In this document: piece after piece, positions 1-7,906 of the stretch | How the letters are laid out: every line of letters starts with the position of its first letter | Numbering within the stretch: the stretch's first letter is position 1 | Assembly (NCBI GenBank): GCA_017847835.1 | Contig: JAGASH010000008.1 | Location: forward strand, 310,001-374,000 | DNA: 64,000 nucleotides | Direction: 5' to 3' | DNA from: Oscillospiraceae bacterium | GTDB taxonomy: Bacteria; Bacillota; Clostridia; Oscillospirales; Ruminococcaceae | Program-made: the position numbers and the translations under genes | The notes under the pieces: model-generated | What the model saw: the letters and a program-made list of their open reading frames with translations, nothing else | What the model was told of the DNA's origin: nothing | Database searches by the model: none

Positions 1-276
1 TCCGAGGATTACCGCGTCGTTTTCGGGGTTCACCTCAAAGCCTTCCTCGGTGAACGCGGGAAACGAAAGCACATCGGTTTCGCGGTCAATATCACGGTGC
101 TGCTTGTTCAGCTCGCGTATTGTAACATTGTCAACAAACGTCACGGAAACCTCCGCGTCCTCGTCCATTTCCTCCTCCGCGAGAGCCTGTTCGGTGCAGT
201 TTTTTATCAGTCCCTCCGCGTCAAAATCGAGCTTGATTTTGTCCTGCTCATCGGAAAAATATACAAAAATTTTCAT
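1..276 (-). CDS. ybeY: Endoribonuclease YbeY (rRNA maturation), N-terminal part
   Basis: Starts at ATG 276-274 behind an AAGGAG-type ribosome site and runs off the left edge of the window, so about 92 residues are visible. The segment LNKQHRDIDRETDVLSFP near residues 60-77 and the VILG at the edge match the central block of the YbeY/UPF0054 metalloprotein family, which processes 16S rRNA and takes part in ribosome quality control. The catalytic HxxxHxxxxxH zinc site would lie beyond the window. It follows the methyltransferase gene with a 1-nt gap and phoH upstream; phoH-ybeY is the usual order in Firmicutes, which supports the call. Confidence 0.9.
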   Translation of the reverse strand, partial: MKIFVYFSDEQDKIKLDFDAEGLIKNCTEQALAEEEMDEDAEVSVTFVDNVTIRELNKQHRDIDRETDVLSFPAFTEEGFEVNPENDAVILG

Positions 277-277
277 C

Positions 278-1048
278 TTAACTCCTTTTTGCTATGAAGA
301 ACAACCTCGGAAAACTGAAGATGATTTCGCCGTTTTTCTGCGTGGGATAAGCCTTTTCAACCTCGCGCTGCACATCGTTTGTGAACTCCTCTTTTTCCGC
401 GTCGGAAAGCGCGTCGAGATAGGGTTTTAGTCCCGTTGATTTGTACCATTCGATAATGCTGTCATAGGACGGCATTCTGTGGCAGTAAACTGTTTTCCAC
501 ATCTCAAAATCGCTCGTCAAATCGGACAGAATATCGAAATATTCTCCCTCGGTGAGCGTGAAAAATATGCTCGGATTTGTGAATTTTTCGCGCCATTTTT
601 CGCTTGTTGAAACGCTCCCGATGATTTTGTGTATCAGCTCGTCAAAGTTCACGGGAATTTGTACGGCAAGCTCACCGCCGTTTTTCAGCATTGAAAACAT
701 CTTCGGCAAAAGCTCGCGGTGATTAGGTATCCACTGAATACACGCGTTTGAGAAAACCAAATCAAACTTCCCCGAAAACTCCGACAAATCTCCGCCAGCG
801 TCAAGTCTGATAAACTCGCAGTCGGGATTGTCCTTTCGGGCGGCTTCCAGCATATTTTCGCTGTAATCCGCGCCGACTGCCCGAGCGCTCGGAAAGCGGT
901 TTTTGACAACGCGGGTGCTGTTTCCGGGACCGCAGCCGATGTCGATAAATTCGCTCGGATTTATGTCAATCCTTGCCGCCAAATCGACAGCGGGCTGAGT
1001 GCGCTGCGCCTTGAATTTAAGGTACTGCGCGCTGTTCCAGTCAGCCAT
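278..1048 (-). CDS. tam: Class I SAM methyltransferase, trans-aconitate 2-methyltransferase-like
   Basis: 256 residues. The SAM-binding motif I is clear (IDIGCGPGNST, about residues 35-45), followed by an acidic motif (VGADYSENML) and LVFSNACIQWIPNH, which is characteristic of trans-aconitate methyltransferases (Tam). Known Tam enzymes methylate trans-aconitate, the by-product of aconitase, in the cytosol; the true substrate here is not proven. The start overlaps the end of phoH by 8 nt and the stop is next to ybeY, so it is almost certainly translated from the phoH mRNA. Insertion of a Tam-like gene between phoH and ybeY is not the common arrangement. Annotation as a generic methyltransferase is the safe alternative. 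Confidence 0.85.
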   Translation of the reverse strand: MADWNSAQYLKFKAQRTQPAVDLAARIDINPSEFIDIGCGPGNSTRVVKNRFPSARAVGADYSENMLEAARKDNPDCEFIRLDAGGDLSEFSGKFDLVFSNACIQWIPNHRELLPKMFSMLKNGGELAVQIPVNFDELIHKIIGSVSTSEKWREKFTNPSIFFTLTEGEYFDILSDLTSDFEMWKTVYCHRMPSYDSIIEWYKSTGLKPYLDALSDAEKEEFTNDVQREVEKAYPTQKNGEIIFSFPRLFFIAKRS

Positions 1049-2024
1049 TTTTCTCTCTCCTTTCGCGCCGTGAGCCGCTGTGCTGCTCGTATGCGTTCAC
1101 TATATCCTGAACCAGCTTGTGCCGCACAACGTCCTTTTCCGTGAAGTAATTCTGTCCGATATCCTCGACGTTTTTCAGCACGCGAAGCGCTTCCACAAGT
1201 CCAGATTTTTTGCTTTCGGGAAGGTCAATCTGCGTGATGTCGCCCGTGATAACCATTTTCGAGTTGAAACCAAGACGCGTCAGGAACATTTTCATCTGCT
1301 CGCGCGTGGTGTTCTGAGCCTCGTCGAGAATAATGAAGCTGTCGTCGAGCGTTCGTCCGCGCATATACGCAAGCGGAGCAACTTCGATTGTCCCGCGCTC
1401 CTGTAATTTCGCGAAGCTCTCCTGTCCGAGCATATCGAAAAGCGCGTCATAGAGCGGTCTGAGGTAAGGGTCAACCTTGTTCTGCAAATCGCCGGGAAGA
1501 AAGCCGAGCTTTTCGCCCGCCTCAACCGCAGGTCTTGTCAGAATAATCCGCTGAACCTGTTTCTGCTTGAAAGCCGTCACCGCGAGCGCAACCGCAAGGT
1601 AGGTTTTTCCCGTGCCCGCAGGACCTACGCCGAAGGTTATCGTGCGCTTTCTAATCATATCGCAGTATTTTTTCTGTCCGACGGTTTTCGGTTTAATCGG
1701 TTTTCCCGAGCACGTCACGCAAACGCAGTCCCCCGAAACCGCCGAGATTTCTTCCTCAGCGCCCTCGTTTACCATCGCGATTGCATAGCGCACCTGCTGT
1801 TCCTCAATCGTTTCACCACGGTGAAAATACCCGCAGAGCGTCCGAAGCGCCTTTTCCGCTTTCTTCACGGAATGTTCGTCGTCGCCGCTGATTTTTACCT
1901 CGCTTCCGCGCGAAAAAATCGTCACGGAAAACGCTTTTTGCACAAGATTTATATTTCTGTCAAAGTCGCCGAAAACCGCGCTGATTTCCTCCGCGCTGTT
2001 CAGTTTCATCGATAAATCAGCCAT
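1041..2024 (-). CDS. phoH: PhoH-like ATPase (YbeZ/PhoH family)
   Basis: 327 residues, the normal size for the family. An N-terminal KH-like stretch (about 1-100) precedes a P-loop ATPase domain with Walker A GPAGTGKT at 134-141, a Walker B IILDEAQN at about 231-238 and the conserved TRPAVEAGEKLGFLPGD block near 163-179. PhoH/YbeZ proteins are RNA-associated ATPases that work with YbeY in rRNA processing. The gene is first in a minus-strand run phoH-tam-ybeY served by a consensus promoter at 2124-2152. The name phoH follows family usage and does not imply phosphate regulation here. Confidence 0.95.
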   Translation of the reverse strand: MADLSMKLNSAEEISAVFGDFDRNINLVQKAFSVTIFSRGSEVKISGDDEHSVKKAEKALRTLCGYFHRGETIEEQQVRYAIAMVNEGAEEEISAVSGDCVCVTCSGKPIKPKTVGQKKYCDMIRKRTITFGVGPAGTGKTYLAVALAVTAFKQKQVQRIILTRPAVEAGEKLGFLPGDLQNKVDPYLRPLYDALFDMLGQESFAKLQERGTIEVAPLAYMRGRTLDDSFIILDEAQNTTREQMKMFLTRLGFNSKMVITGDITQIDLPESKKSGLVEALRVLKNVEDIGQNYFTEKDVVRHKLVQDIVNAYEQHSGSRRERREKNG

Positions 2025-2123
2025 TTTAAAATCCTCTCTTTTTCAAGTTCCCGACTTTATTATCCGAAAGCCGGAACCGAAAGGCTCAAAAATTCAGGAG
2101 TAATTATTCTCCTATACTTTATT

Positions 2124-2152
2124 ATTATACACCCGCAGGAGCATTTTGTCAA
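2124..2152 (-). promoter_or_regulatory. Sigma-A type promoter for phoH
   Basis: Read on the minus strand: TTGACA (2152-2147), 17-nt spacer, TATAAT (2129-2124), a perfect match to the housekeeping consensus, about 100 nt upstream of phoH. Confidence 0.85.
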
Positions 2153-2202
2153 CAATGAATAAACCGAAAATTTTTATGAAAAATAGTCGCGGGAGGGATT
2201 TG

Positions 2203-2325
2203 ATGAATTTGATTGCTTGTTCGGAGTGCTGCCGTTGGCAAAACGACGGCTTCTGCACGCTGGAGGATTTGTCGCGCGCGCCCGTTTCTTCCGTTTCACT
2301 CTGCCGTTATTTCGAGCAGAAATAA
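2203..2325 (+). CDS. Small Cys-rich protein (40 aa), function unknown
   Basis: A 40-codon frame from ATG 2203 to TAA 2323-2325 with GGGAGGG about 6 nt upstream. The protein carries a Cys pattern CSECC (6-10), then DGFC (15-18) followed by TLED, and a final CRYF near the C-terminus. Very small clostridial proteins with C-x(n)-DGxCxL ... CxYF spacing are widespread and are often annotated as hypothetical; some carry names with no support. The four-Cys arrangement would suit a small metal-binding knuckle, but that is inference. It sits between the divergent phoH promoter and the tail of the phage-like block, on the opposite strand from both. No promoter was seen. Confidence 0.6.
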   Translation: MNLIACSECCRWQNDGFCTLEDLSRAPVSSVSLCRYFEQK

Positions 2326-2350
2326 AAAAAGTCCCCGAATTTTCGGGGAC
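2324..2350 (-). terminator. Rho-independent terminator of the phage-like block
   Basis: A perfect 9-bp stem GTCCCCGAA/TTCGGGGAC (2331-2339 and 2342-2350) with a 2-nt loop centre. On the minus strand it is followed by a run of seven T, directly after the 435-residue gene. Confidence 0.85.
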
Positions 2351-2356
2351 AGATTG

Positions 2357-3664
2357 TTATTCGTTCGTTATCTCGTATCTCACCTGAAGCGCGTGTTGGT
2401 CGGTTTTTTCAAGCGGCGAAGAGAGATTGTTTATCGTCGCGAGATAGTCCGTGCGCAGCATAATGTAAATCGTAGTGCCGTATCCTGCCAGACAATACGG
2501 GGGCTTTACCATATCGGTTTCAATCGGACGATATGCGCTTGTGTACTGCATTAACGGCGTGTTCGGTTCGTCGAAAATGTAAATGCTCCGTCTGCCTGAT
2601 GAAGTGAATTTGCAGTCAACCGCGAGCTTCCCGTCAATCGTCAGGAAGCCGTTTATTGCGTTGAGCCCGAGATTTATCGTGCTTTCAATCGCTCCCGAAA
2701 GCGAGCAGACGTATATGATGAAGTTTGAGTCGAACACATACATTTTCCCGTTATAGAACGCGAATTTTGCGTTTGTGTAATGAGGAACGCTTGTCGTTAT
2801 ATAATCGGTTTCATAGTCCTTTTCGCAGGTTACGGGATTTATCACGGCATAGCGATACTTGAAATATCTCACACTGTTGACTGTTTCGTATGTGAACAAG
2901 CCACAGTACAGCCGTTCGGTTTTCGGGTCGTAGAAGGCTTGCGAAGTGTTTGTGGAAGTGGCGAAACCAAGATTTATCTGCGTTTCGTTTTCGAGAACAC
3001 CCGAAGTTGTGTCGCAGATTTTCAGCCCGAGCGGGTCGGGTATCCTGTATCTCAAAATCTTGATGAAAGGGTTTCCCGTCACATAGGAATAGAACGTGTT
3101 TTTGCCCTTTTGCAGGAAAAACGTTCCCGTGCCGCTTAAAAGCGGGACAGAGCTGTTGTTACCGCCGTTTGCGAGGTCGGACGGGTTTATCATATATGAG
3201 CTGTCCGCGCCCGCGAGGGAAAGGTTTCCGCGGTTGCCGAGAAGTCGGTTTGTGAGGCTCAGCGCTTTGATTGTCCCGACAGCTTTTTCGGGCGCAAAAT
3301 CCCACACAAAACGATATCCGTTTTCGATTTCACCCGAGGAGCTTGCGTTAAACGTGCCGCGCATTGCGTCCGTTCCCGAATAAGCGTCGCCGGCTGTTGC
3401 CAGAACCGGATATTTTCCGCCGAGCATATAATCGTTCGCGTTTTCGGGGATTGTTTCGCTGAACAGCACCAAGCCCTTTAGCGTGTTTTCGTACATCGGC
3501 AGAAATCCGTCGAAAATGTGCTTGCTGCTCTTGTCATAGGCGATTTGCGGCGGCAGGCTGAAGATATTGTTCAGCGCGTTCGTCACCATATTGTGCTCAT
3601 CAATCTGTTTTACAACGCGTCCCGTGTCCTTGTCCGTGAGAATTAATGTTGCTTTTCCGTGCAT
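2357..3664 (-). CDS. Phage-like distal tail/fibre-type protein
   Basis: 435 residues, last gene of the phage-like block, with AGGAGG just upstream of ATG 3664. The N-terminus (TLILTDKDTGRVVKQIDEHN) is followed by MVTNALN, an opening common to tail or baseplate-associated proteins of Firmicutes phages. The middle and C-terminal parts (about 170-420) read as a run of short beta-strand segments with repeated Y-x-Y and G-K-x-Y/V motifs, which would fit a beta-propeller-like or fibre fold. No catalytic motif was recognised. Position after the hub-like gene and before a terminator supports a distal tail role; the precise function is unknown. Confidence 0.6.
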   Translation of the reverse strand: MHGKATLILTDKDTGRVVKQIDEHNMVTNALNNIFSLPPQIAYDKSSKHIFDGFLPMYENTLKGLVLFSETIPENANDYMLGGKYPVLATAGDAYSGTDAMRGTFNASSSGEIENGYRFVWDFAPEKAVGTIKALSLTNRLLGNRGNLSLAGADSSYMINPSDLANGGNNSSVPLLSGTGTFFLQKGKNTFYSYVTGNPFIKILRYRIPDPLGLKICDTTSGVLENETQINLGFATSTNTSQAFYDPKTERLYCGLFTYETVNSVRYFKYRYAVINPVTCEKDYETDYITTSVPHYTNAKFAFYNGKMYVFDSNFIIYVCSLSGAIESTINLGLNAINGFLTIDGKLAVDCKFTSSGRRSIYIFDEPNTPLMQYTSAYRPIETDMVKPPYCLAGYGTTIYIMLRTDYLATINNLSSPLEKTDQHALQVRYEITNE

Positions 3665-3665
3665 T

Positions 3666-5171
3666 TTATGCCTCCTGTTCTGTCTGTACGCTTTCGGTTA
3701 AACCGAGAATTTTAAATCCGCCGCAGTTCATTTTTACCACGGGAATACTTTCAAAAACCGTCTGCCTGTCGCGAATATTTTGTGACCCGCCCGCCATACC
3801 CTTGCCAACCAGCGTCGCGATAAGCTGTCCGCTCTGTATTGTCATTTGTCCGCTTGCCGTTTTCAGCGTGACCGAAATCGTGTTATTTCCCTTCGGAAGA
3901 TTTTCCGCGAGATAGTAGAAGTGTATCAGCTCCCGCGAGCTTCCGTTTACCGTGTGAACGCTTTCGCGTACCTTTTCACCGTTGACGTAAACCGCCGCGA
4001 GAAGCGTGTTTGAGCCGCCCCCGTCTACGGTAAAATTCATATCAACCTGCGCGAAAACATTTGCTTTTTTCGCTTCAAACGAAAATTCAGCGGCGGTTGT
4101 TTCACTTGTCGAAAGTGAAAGAGCCTCTTCGTTTATATGCTTTTTGTAGATGTTTCCGAGGCTTGCCCTGATTTCTTCAAGAGCCGCCTCGAGGTCGTTT
4201 TTGTGGACTGTCGGGTCGGAATTGCTTCGGTTTCGCGAAAACAGCTTTGCCGTGAGCGCACCGTCGTAATGATAGTCGATTTCGCTCAATACAATCGAAA
4301 AAATGCCGACACCTTTTTCGACGAGAATTATATGCTCTCCCGCTTCGAGAAACGGCATTCCCTGCATTTCGATTTCCGCTCCGCAGAAATTTATCGGCAT
4401 AAGCTGAGCACGGATTGTGTTCAGGCGCTCCTGCGTCATAAGCGGGTTGTACAGCTCGATTGTCGAGAGCTCTCCGCCGTCGCCGCTTTCAAGGATTTCA
4501 TCGCCCGTGTTGACCGTCACGCGACGTATAATCGAGCTCGATAAATTCCTTTTCACTTCCATACAGTTTTCATCGAAAAGCATAAAGTCCTGAGCCCCGC
4601 GGTAGATTATCATCACTAGCTCGCCGTTTCGGTCGAATTTCGCAATGGCATTGTTTACCGCGGCAATATAGCCAATCATCTCTCTTATCGTGCAGTCCGT
4701 CGGGATTTTTCCGACCTCATAGCCGCTTCCGTAATTCCGGCAGGTTATCCCGTAATTCGAGCAAAGCTCCCGAAGAAGCGCAGAGGCTGTTGTCGGGACG
4801 GAAAGCGAGGTTGAATAGTTTTCGCTGAGCGAGTACATTTTGTCATAGCAGATTATCGAAGCGTAATTTCCTCTGATATAACGTCTTTCGACGTAAAAAA
4901 CGCCCAGCGGGCACCATTCCTCGCCGTCAAAGCTGATGTACGGTTTAATCTCCGTGTTTACCGCGATTTCCTGCTCGTATTTCAGTGAAAAAGCAAAGCG
5001 GTTTGAGCAAGCCGTGCCGATTGTCAGCCAGTCGGGGTGAGCGATATCGCTGAAATCAAATTCCAGAATTTTGTCATCAAAAAACGTCTGATTTTCCGCG
5101 ACAATTTTGCAGCAAACCTTTCTGCCGTGCTGCTGAGAAAGTTCCTTGAACTTGTCCGATACATTTACCAA
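3666..5171 (-). CDS. Phage-like tail/baseplate hub-type protein
   Basis: About 501 residues. The N-terminal 250 residues (VCCKIVAENQTFFDDKIL ... FYVERRYIRGNYASIICYDKMY ... ELCSNYGI) resemble the hub/tail-associated proteins encoded downstream of capsid genes in clostridial prophages. The C-terminal part (about 340-480) looks like a beta-rich module. I prefer the TTG start at 5171, because GAGGTGA lies 5 nt upstream; a GTG at 5180 is in frame but has no ribosome site. It ends 1 nt before the next gene. Assignment as a hub is by position and weak resemblance. Confidence 0.6.
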   Translation of the reverse strand: MVNVSDKFKELSQQHGRKVCCKIVAENQTFFDDKILEFDFSDIAHPDWLTIGTACSNRFAFSLKYEQEIAVNTEIKPYISFDGEEWCPLGVFYVERRYIRGNYASIICYDKMYSLSENYSTSLSVPTTASALLRELCSNYGITCRNYGSGYEVGKIPTDCTIREMIGYIAAVNNAIAKFDRNGELVMIIYRGAQDFMLFDENCMEVKRNLSSSIIRRVTVNTGDEILESGDGGELSTIELYNPLMTQERLNTIRAQLMPINFCGAEIEMQGMPFLEAGEHIILVEKGVGIFSIVLSEIDYHYDGALTAKLFSRNRSNSDPTVHKNDLEAALEEIRASLGNIYKKHINEEALSLSTSETTAAEFSFEAKKANVFAQVDMNFTVDGGGSNTLLAAVYVNGEKVRESVHTVNGSSRELIHFYYLAENLPKGNNTISVTLKTASGQMTIQSGQLIATLVGKGMAGGSQNIRDRQTVFESIPVVKMNCGGFKILGLTESVQTEQEA

Positions 5172-5181
5172 CTTTCTCACC

Positions 5182-5526
5182 TCACTTCTGCAAGAATTTC
5201 AGCTTTACGCCGCTGTATGTCCTTATTCCGTTTGTTTCCGTCACAACCGGAGCGGGCTCCTCGGGAATGTGAAAATCCGCAGTCACCGTGCCCTCGGGCG
5301 ACGGAAAAGTAACCGCGACGAAAACCTCTGCGCAAAGCTCCCGAAGCGCTTTCAGCTCGCTTTCGGACAGCAGCCCGAACGTCGCTTCAAGAACGTATTT
5401 CCTGTTCACGAGGTCGATAAGCATATCACCCTGCGTGTTGTAGCGGATATCGGTGCGGCGGGTTTCGCGCCTGACGTTGAGCTCGGTTACGTTATCGAAT
5501 TCTGTTTCGTTTATTGTGATTGTCAT
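5182..5526 (-). CDS. Small phage-like tail/completion protein
   Basis: 114 residues with GGAGG ahead of ATG 5526. The protein begins MTITINETEFDNVTELNV and has a central LVNRKYVLEATFGLLSESEL, a pattern seen in small tail proteins of Firmicutes siphoviruses that lie between head-completion and tail genes. No enzyme motif is present. It is separated by 18 nt from the gene upstream and by 10 nt from the hub-like gene downstream. Family assignment is uncertain; the structural role is inferred from its place in the block. Confidence 0.55.
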   Translation of the reverse strand: MTITINETEFDNVTELNVRRETRRTDIRYNTQGDMLIDLVNRKYVLEATFGLLSESELKALRELCAEVFVAVTFPSPEGTVTADFHIPEEPAPVVTETNGIRTYSGVKLKFLQK

Positions 5527-5544
5527 AATCTGACCTCCGTGTTA

Positions 5545-5868
5545 TCAGCCGATTTTCACGGCTTTTATTCTGCAGTGATGAAGCTCCTCGGCACGATAGA
5601 ATTTCACCTCGGTTATCTCGTAAACCTCTCCGTTATATTCCGCGCGCGTTCCCGCAGAAAAATCTGCCTGCGGGTAGGAATTCGTGTAATCATACCAGAT
5701 TGTGAGCTCCGAGATATCGTGAGCGTTTGAGGCAGTAGGGGTGCTCACGGCGCTTTTCCGCTCAACGCGGACGTTTTCGATAAGCTGCCTGTTCCAGCCG
5801 TTTTTTGTCGGAACGCAAAGGTAAAATTCATCTCCGAGAAGGCTGTTCGGGATTGGTTTTACGTTCAT
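5545..5868 (-). CDS. Small phage-like head/minor capsid protein
   Basis: 107 residues; the ATG overlaps the stop of the connector gene by 4 nt, so translation is coupled. The sequence MNVKPIPNSLLGDEFYLCVP and the ending YEITEVKFYRAEELHHCRIKAVKIG recall the minor capsid or head-closure proteins of lactococcal and clostridial phages, which follow the connector gene. A function in head completion fits the order portal-capsid-connector-this gene, but no diagnostic motif is visible. Confidence 0.55.
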   Translation of the reverse strand: MNVKPIPNSLLGDEFYLCVPTKNGWNRQLIENVRVERKSAVSTPTASNAHDISELTIWYDYTNSYPQADFSAGTRAEYNGEVYEITEVKFYRAEELHHCRIKAVKIG

Positions 5869-6314
5869 TCTTTCACCTCCGCTGCGCCGTAAAAGCAGCC
5901 CGCCGCGCGAAGAAGTCTTGTGACGGTCTGGTTGATGTCAAGCGGCTCAACACCGAGAGCGGAAGAACTTTTTGAGGTGCTTTCGGAGGAGCTGCTTGAC
6001 GAGCTGCCCGTGGAGTAGGTGAAGTCGCCGATTGTCACGCGCTCGTCGGTTTTTGTGGAAGAGCCGCTTTGCTCGGTCGACTCGTTTGACTCTGCTGAAA
6101 GCGCGGTTTCCTCGCGGTAAATCGCGTATGTCTGAAAAGCGGCAGCCTGCTTTACATAATCCGCTGCGGGAGTTGACCCGAGCGCGATTGCCGAGGCTCT
6201 TCCGCCGCTTATGCCGTTAAGCACGAATTCCGCGCGCTTTATGCACTTTTCGAGAAGCTCGTCGTTTGTCGCGGAAAAGCCCATTTCCTTGTATTCGTTT
6301 GCGGTAATTATCAT
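5865..6314 (-). CDS. Phage-like head-tail connector (gp6-like) with Ser-rich insert
   Basis: 149 residues, ATG 6314 behind AAAGGAG. The first 70 residues (TANEYKEMGFSATNDELLEKCIKRAEFVLN ... YVKQAAAFQTYAIY) have the helical pattern of gp6-like connector proteins that sit under the portal. Between about residues 80 and 125 there is a Ser/Thr/Glu-rich stretch (SNESTEQSGSSTKTDE then SSSSSSESTSKSSS) that compact connectors usually lack. The C-terminal segment LDINQTVTRLLRAAGCFYG returns to the expected pattern. The Ser-rich stretch could be a disordered linker or an exposed decoration. Confidence 0.65.
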   Translation of the reverse strand: MIITANEYKEMGFSATNDELLEKCIKRAEFVLNGISGGRASAIALGSTPAADYVKQAAAFQTYAIYREETALSAESNESTEQSGSSTKTDERVTIGDFTYSTGSSSSSSSESTSKSSSALGVEPLDINQTVTRLLRAAGCFYGAAEVKE

Positions 6315-6382
6315 AAAAACTCCTTTCGATTAAGCAAAAACGGCGGACGGCGCTGTGCCGCCCGCCGCAGTTTTAATGCGGA

Positions 6383-7267
6383 TTAGTTCGCCTTGCAGAC
6401 TGCAATTGCGGACTTCTTGCTGTCGGGGATAAAGAGGTCGTGATACTTGCGGTAGTCGATATCCCAAGCGTCCGCGAACTGGTTCTGTTCGGGAGTGATA
6501 ATCTTAATGTTGTCGGTCTTGGAAACGGCAATCGGCGCGTCCTTCGGGCAGATAATCCAGTTAATCTGAACCGCGTCGTCTGCGGGAGTAAAGCCGTTTG
6601 TTTCGCTGATGTTGTATGCGGACTTCATTCTTGCGGACGGAACGGGGATAATTGCCGCACCGCAGATTGTCTTGACGTTGAAGTCGAGATTGCCCTGAGT
6701 GAAAGTGCCCGCGTCGATTGAGTGAGTAACCTCGCTCGACAGCATAAGCATATCGTAAACGGAACGCGCCATTGTAATGACAAGCTCTCCGTCACCGCCG
6801 ACAGCCTCGCGAACTTCGCTTATCTGACCGATAAGAGTGGACAGAACAGAGCTCTTTGCGGGAGTGTAGGTCTTGGTGATAGAAGCAGCGTCTGCGAGCT
6901 TGGAGTAACGATAAGCGTCGATTTCGGGGATAACCTCGATACGCTGGAACTCGGATGCGACATTTGCCGCTGCGAGCGCAAAACCGCTTTCGTCAACGTC
7001 AAGCGCGTCGATACGGAAACGTCTGCCTCTGTCCTGTCCCATAGTCATTGTTTCGTAGGAGTAGGTGATTGCACCGCTCACATAGCCGTCGTCGCGGTCA
7101 TACTTTGCAAGACCTTTGAGCGCCATTTTGGGCATTTTGATTTCGCTGCCGCCGTTGTAGATAACTCTCGCGGCATTGTCCTCCATCCAGCCCGATGTAG
7201 AGCCCTCGCAAATCTGCTTGTCGAGCTCATTCTGAAATACCTTTGCATATTCGATTGTGTTTGCCAT
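6383..7267 (-). CDS. Phage-like major capsid protein
   Basis: 294 residues, ATG 7267 with AAAGGAAG upstream. The opening MANTIEYAKVFQNELDKQI and the block YDRDDGYVSGAITYSYETMTMGQDRGRRF followed by IDALDVDESGFALAAANV are typical of the HK97-fold major capsid proteins of clostridial prophages that lack a long delta domain. The stretch KTYTPAKSSVLSTLIGQISEVREAVGG falls where the spine helix region is expected. The gene follows the portal and scaffold-like genes in the standard order, which makes this the safest call in the block. No protease gene is nearby, so maturation would not involve a block-encoded protease. Confidence 0.8.
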   Translation of the reverse strand: MANTIEYAKVFQNELDKQICEGSTSGWMEDNAARVIYNGGSEIKMPKMALKGLAKYDRDDGYVSGAITYSYETMTMGQDRGRRFRIDALDVDESGFALAAANVASEFQRIEVIPEIDAYRYSKLADAASITKTYTPAKSSVLSTLIGQISEVREAVGGDGELVITMARSVYDMLMLSSEVTHSIDAGTFTQGNLDFNVKTICGAAIIPVPSARMKSAYNISETNGFTPADDAVQINWIICPKDAPIAVSKTDNIKIITPEQNQFADAWDIDYRKYHDLFIPDSKKSAIAVCKAN

Positions 7268-7492
7268 TTTAAATACTTCCTTTCAAAAATGTGTTTGTTG
7301 AATAAGACGTTTCGTAAAAAACAGCCGCGCGATTATTTTGTATTGAGAAAACCTCTCCGAAGTCCGCGCCGTTTTTCCGACCAACGCCGAAATCCGACCG
7401 TTCCGCCGAAGCTGTCGTGCCTTTTGCGAAAGTAACCCTTACGGTTTGCACCGCTTCGGCGGTAAATAATCCCGCCTTCCCGCCCTCTCGGT
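7268..7492 (-). other. 225-bp gap between scaffold-like and capsid genes
   Basis: This stretch carries no convincing gene. A 60-codon frame from a GTG at 7451 ends beside the capsid start, but it has no ribosome site at a workable distance and its translation has no recognisable features. It probably serves as the leader of the capsid gene; an internal promoter is possible but no clear -35/-10 pair was found. Confidence 0.4.
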
Positions 7493-7906
7493 TTACTTTG
7501 CCGAGAAAATTCTGCGGACAGCGGAAAATCCGTCGTTTGTTCCCGAGCTTCCTGCCGAGAACTGCGGAATTGCACGCTGAACCGCTCTCAGATGCGGATA
7601 AGCCGCGATGATTTCAACCGCTGCGTCTGCGGGAGTTTTTCCCGATTTGCAAAGCGCCGATGTAAGCGAAAACGCTTCGGCAAGCTTTTCCTTTGCGGCT
7701 CCCGCCAAAAGCAGCGCAAGCCTGATTTCCGTATCGGAAAGCGCAACGCTGATGTTGAGCAGTCGCTTTGCGCTTTCATCAAGCTCCTTTTTCAGAGCTT
7801 CGATTTCCGCGTCTTTTTCCGCAAGCAGAATTTGTCGTTCATCGATTTCGGGAACACCGCCGGGGATAACCTCCGTGGTTTCCTGTTCAAGATTTTCAGT
7901 TTCCAT
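7493..7906 (-). CDS. Phage-like scaffolding protein
   Basis: About 137 residues from ATG 7906, which has GGAGGACTTCA upstream; an in-frame extension to 7942 has no ribosome site. The protein is acidic at the N-terminus (METENLEQETTEVIPG), then a likely coiled coil of about 45 residues (DERQILLAEKDAEIEALKKE onward), then a helical C-terminal half. Short size, acidic coiled coil and the place between portal and capsid are the hallmarks of scaffolding proteins. It overlaps the portal gene by 11 nt. No sequence-specific family motif was identified. Confidence 0.65.
   Translation of the reverse strand: METENLEQETTEVIPGGVPEIDERQILLAEKDAEIEALKKELDESAKRLLNISVALSDTEIRLALLLAGAAKEKLAEAFSLTSALCKSGKTPADAAVEIIAAYPHLRAVQRAIPQFSAGSSGTNDGFSAVRRIFSAK

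Noticed and set aside
7269..7451. 60-codon frame between scaffold-like and capsid genes
   Set aside because: Only a GTG start, no ribosome site at usable distance, and no similarity that I can recognise.
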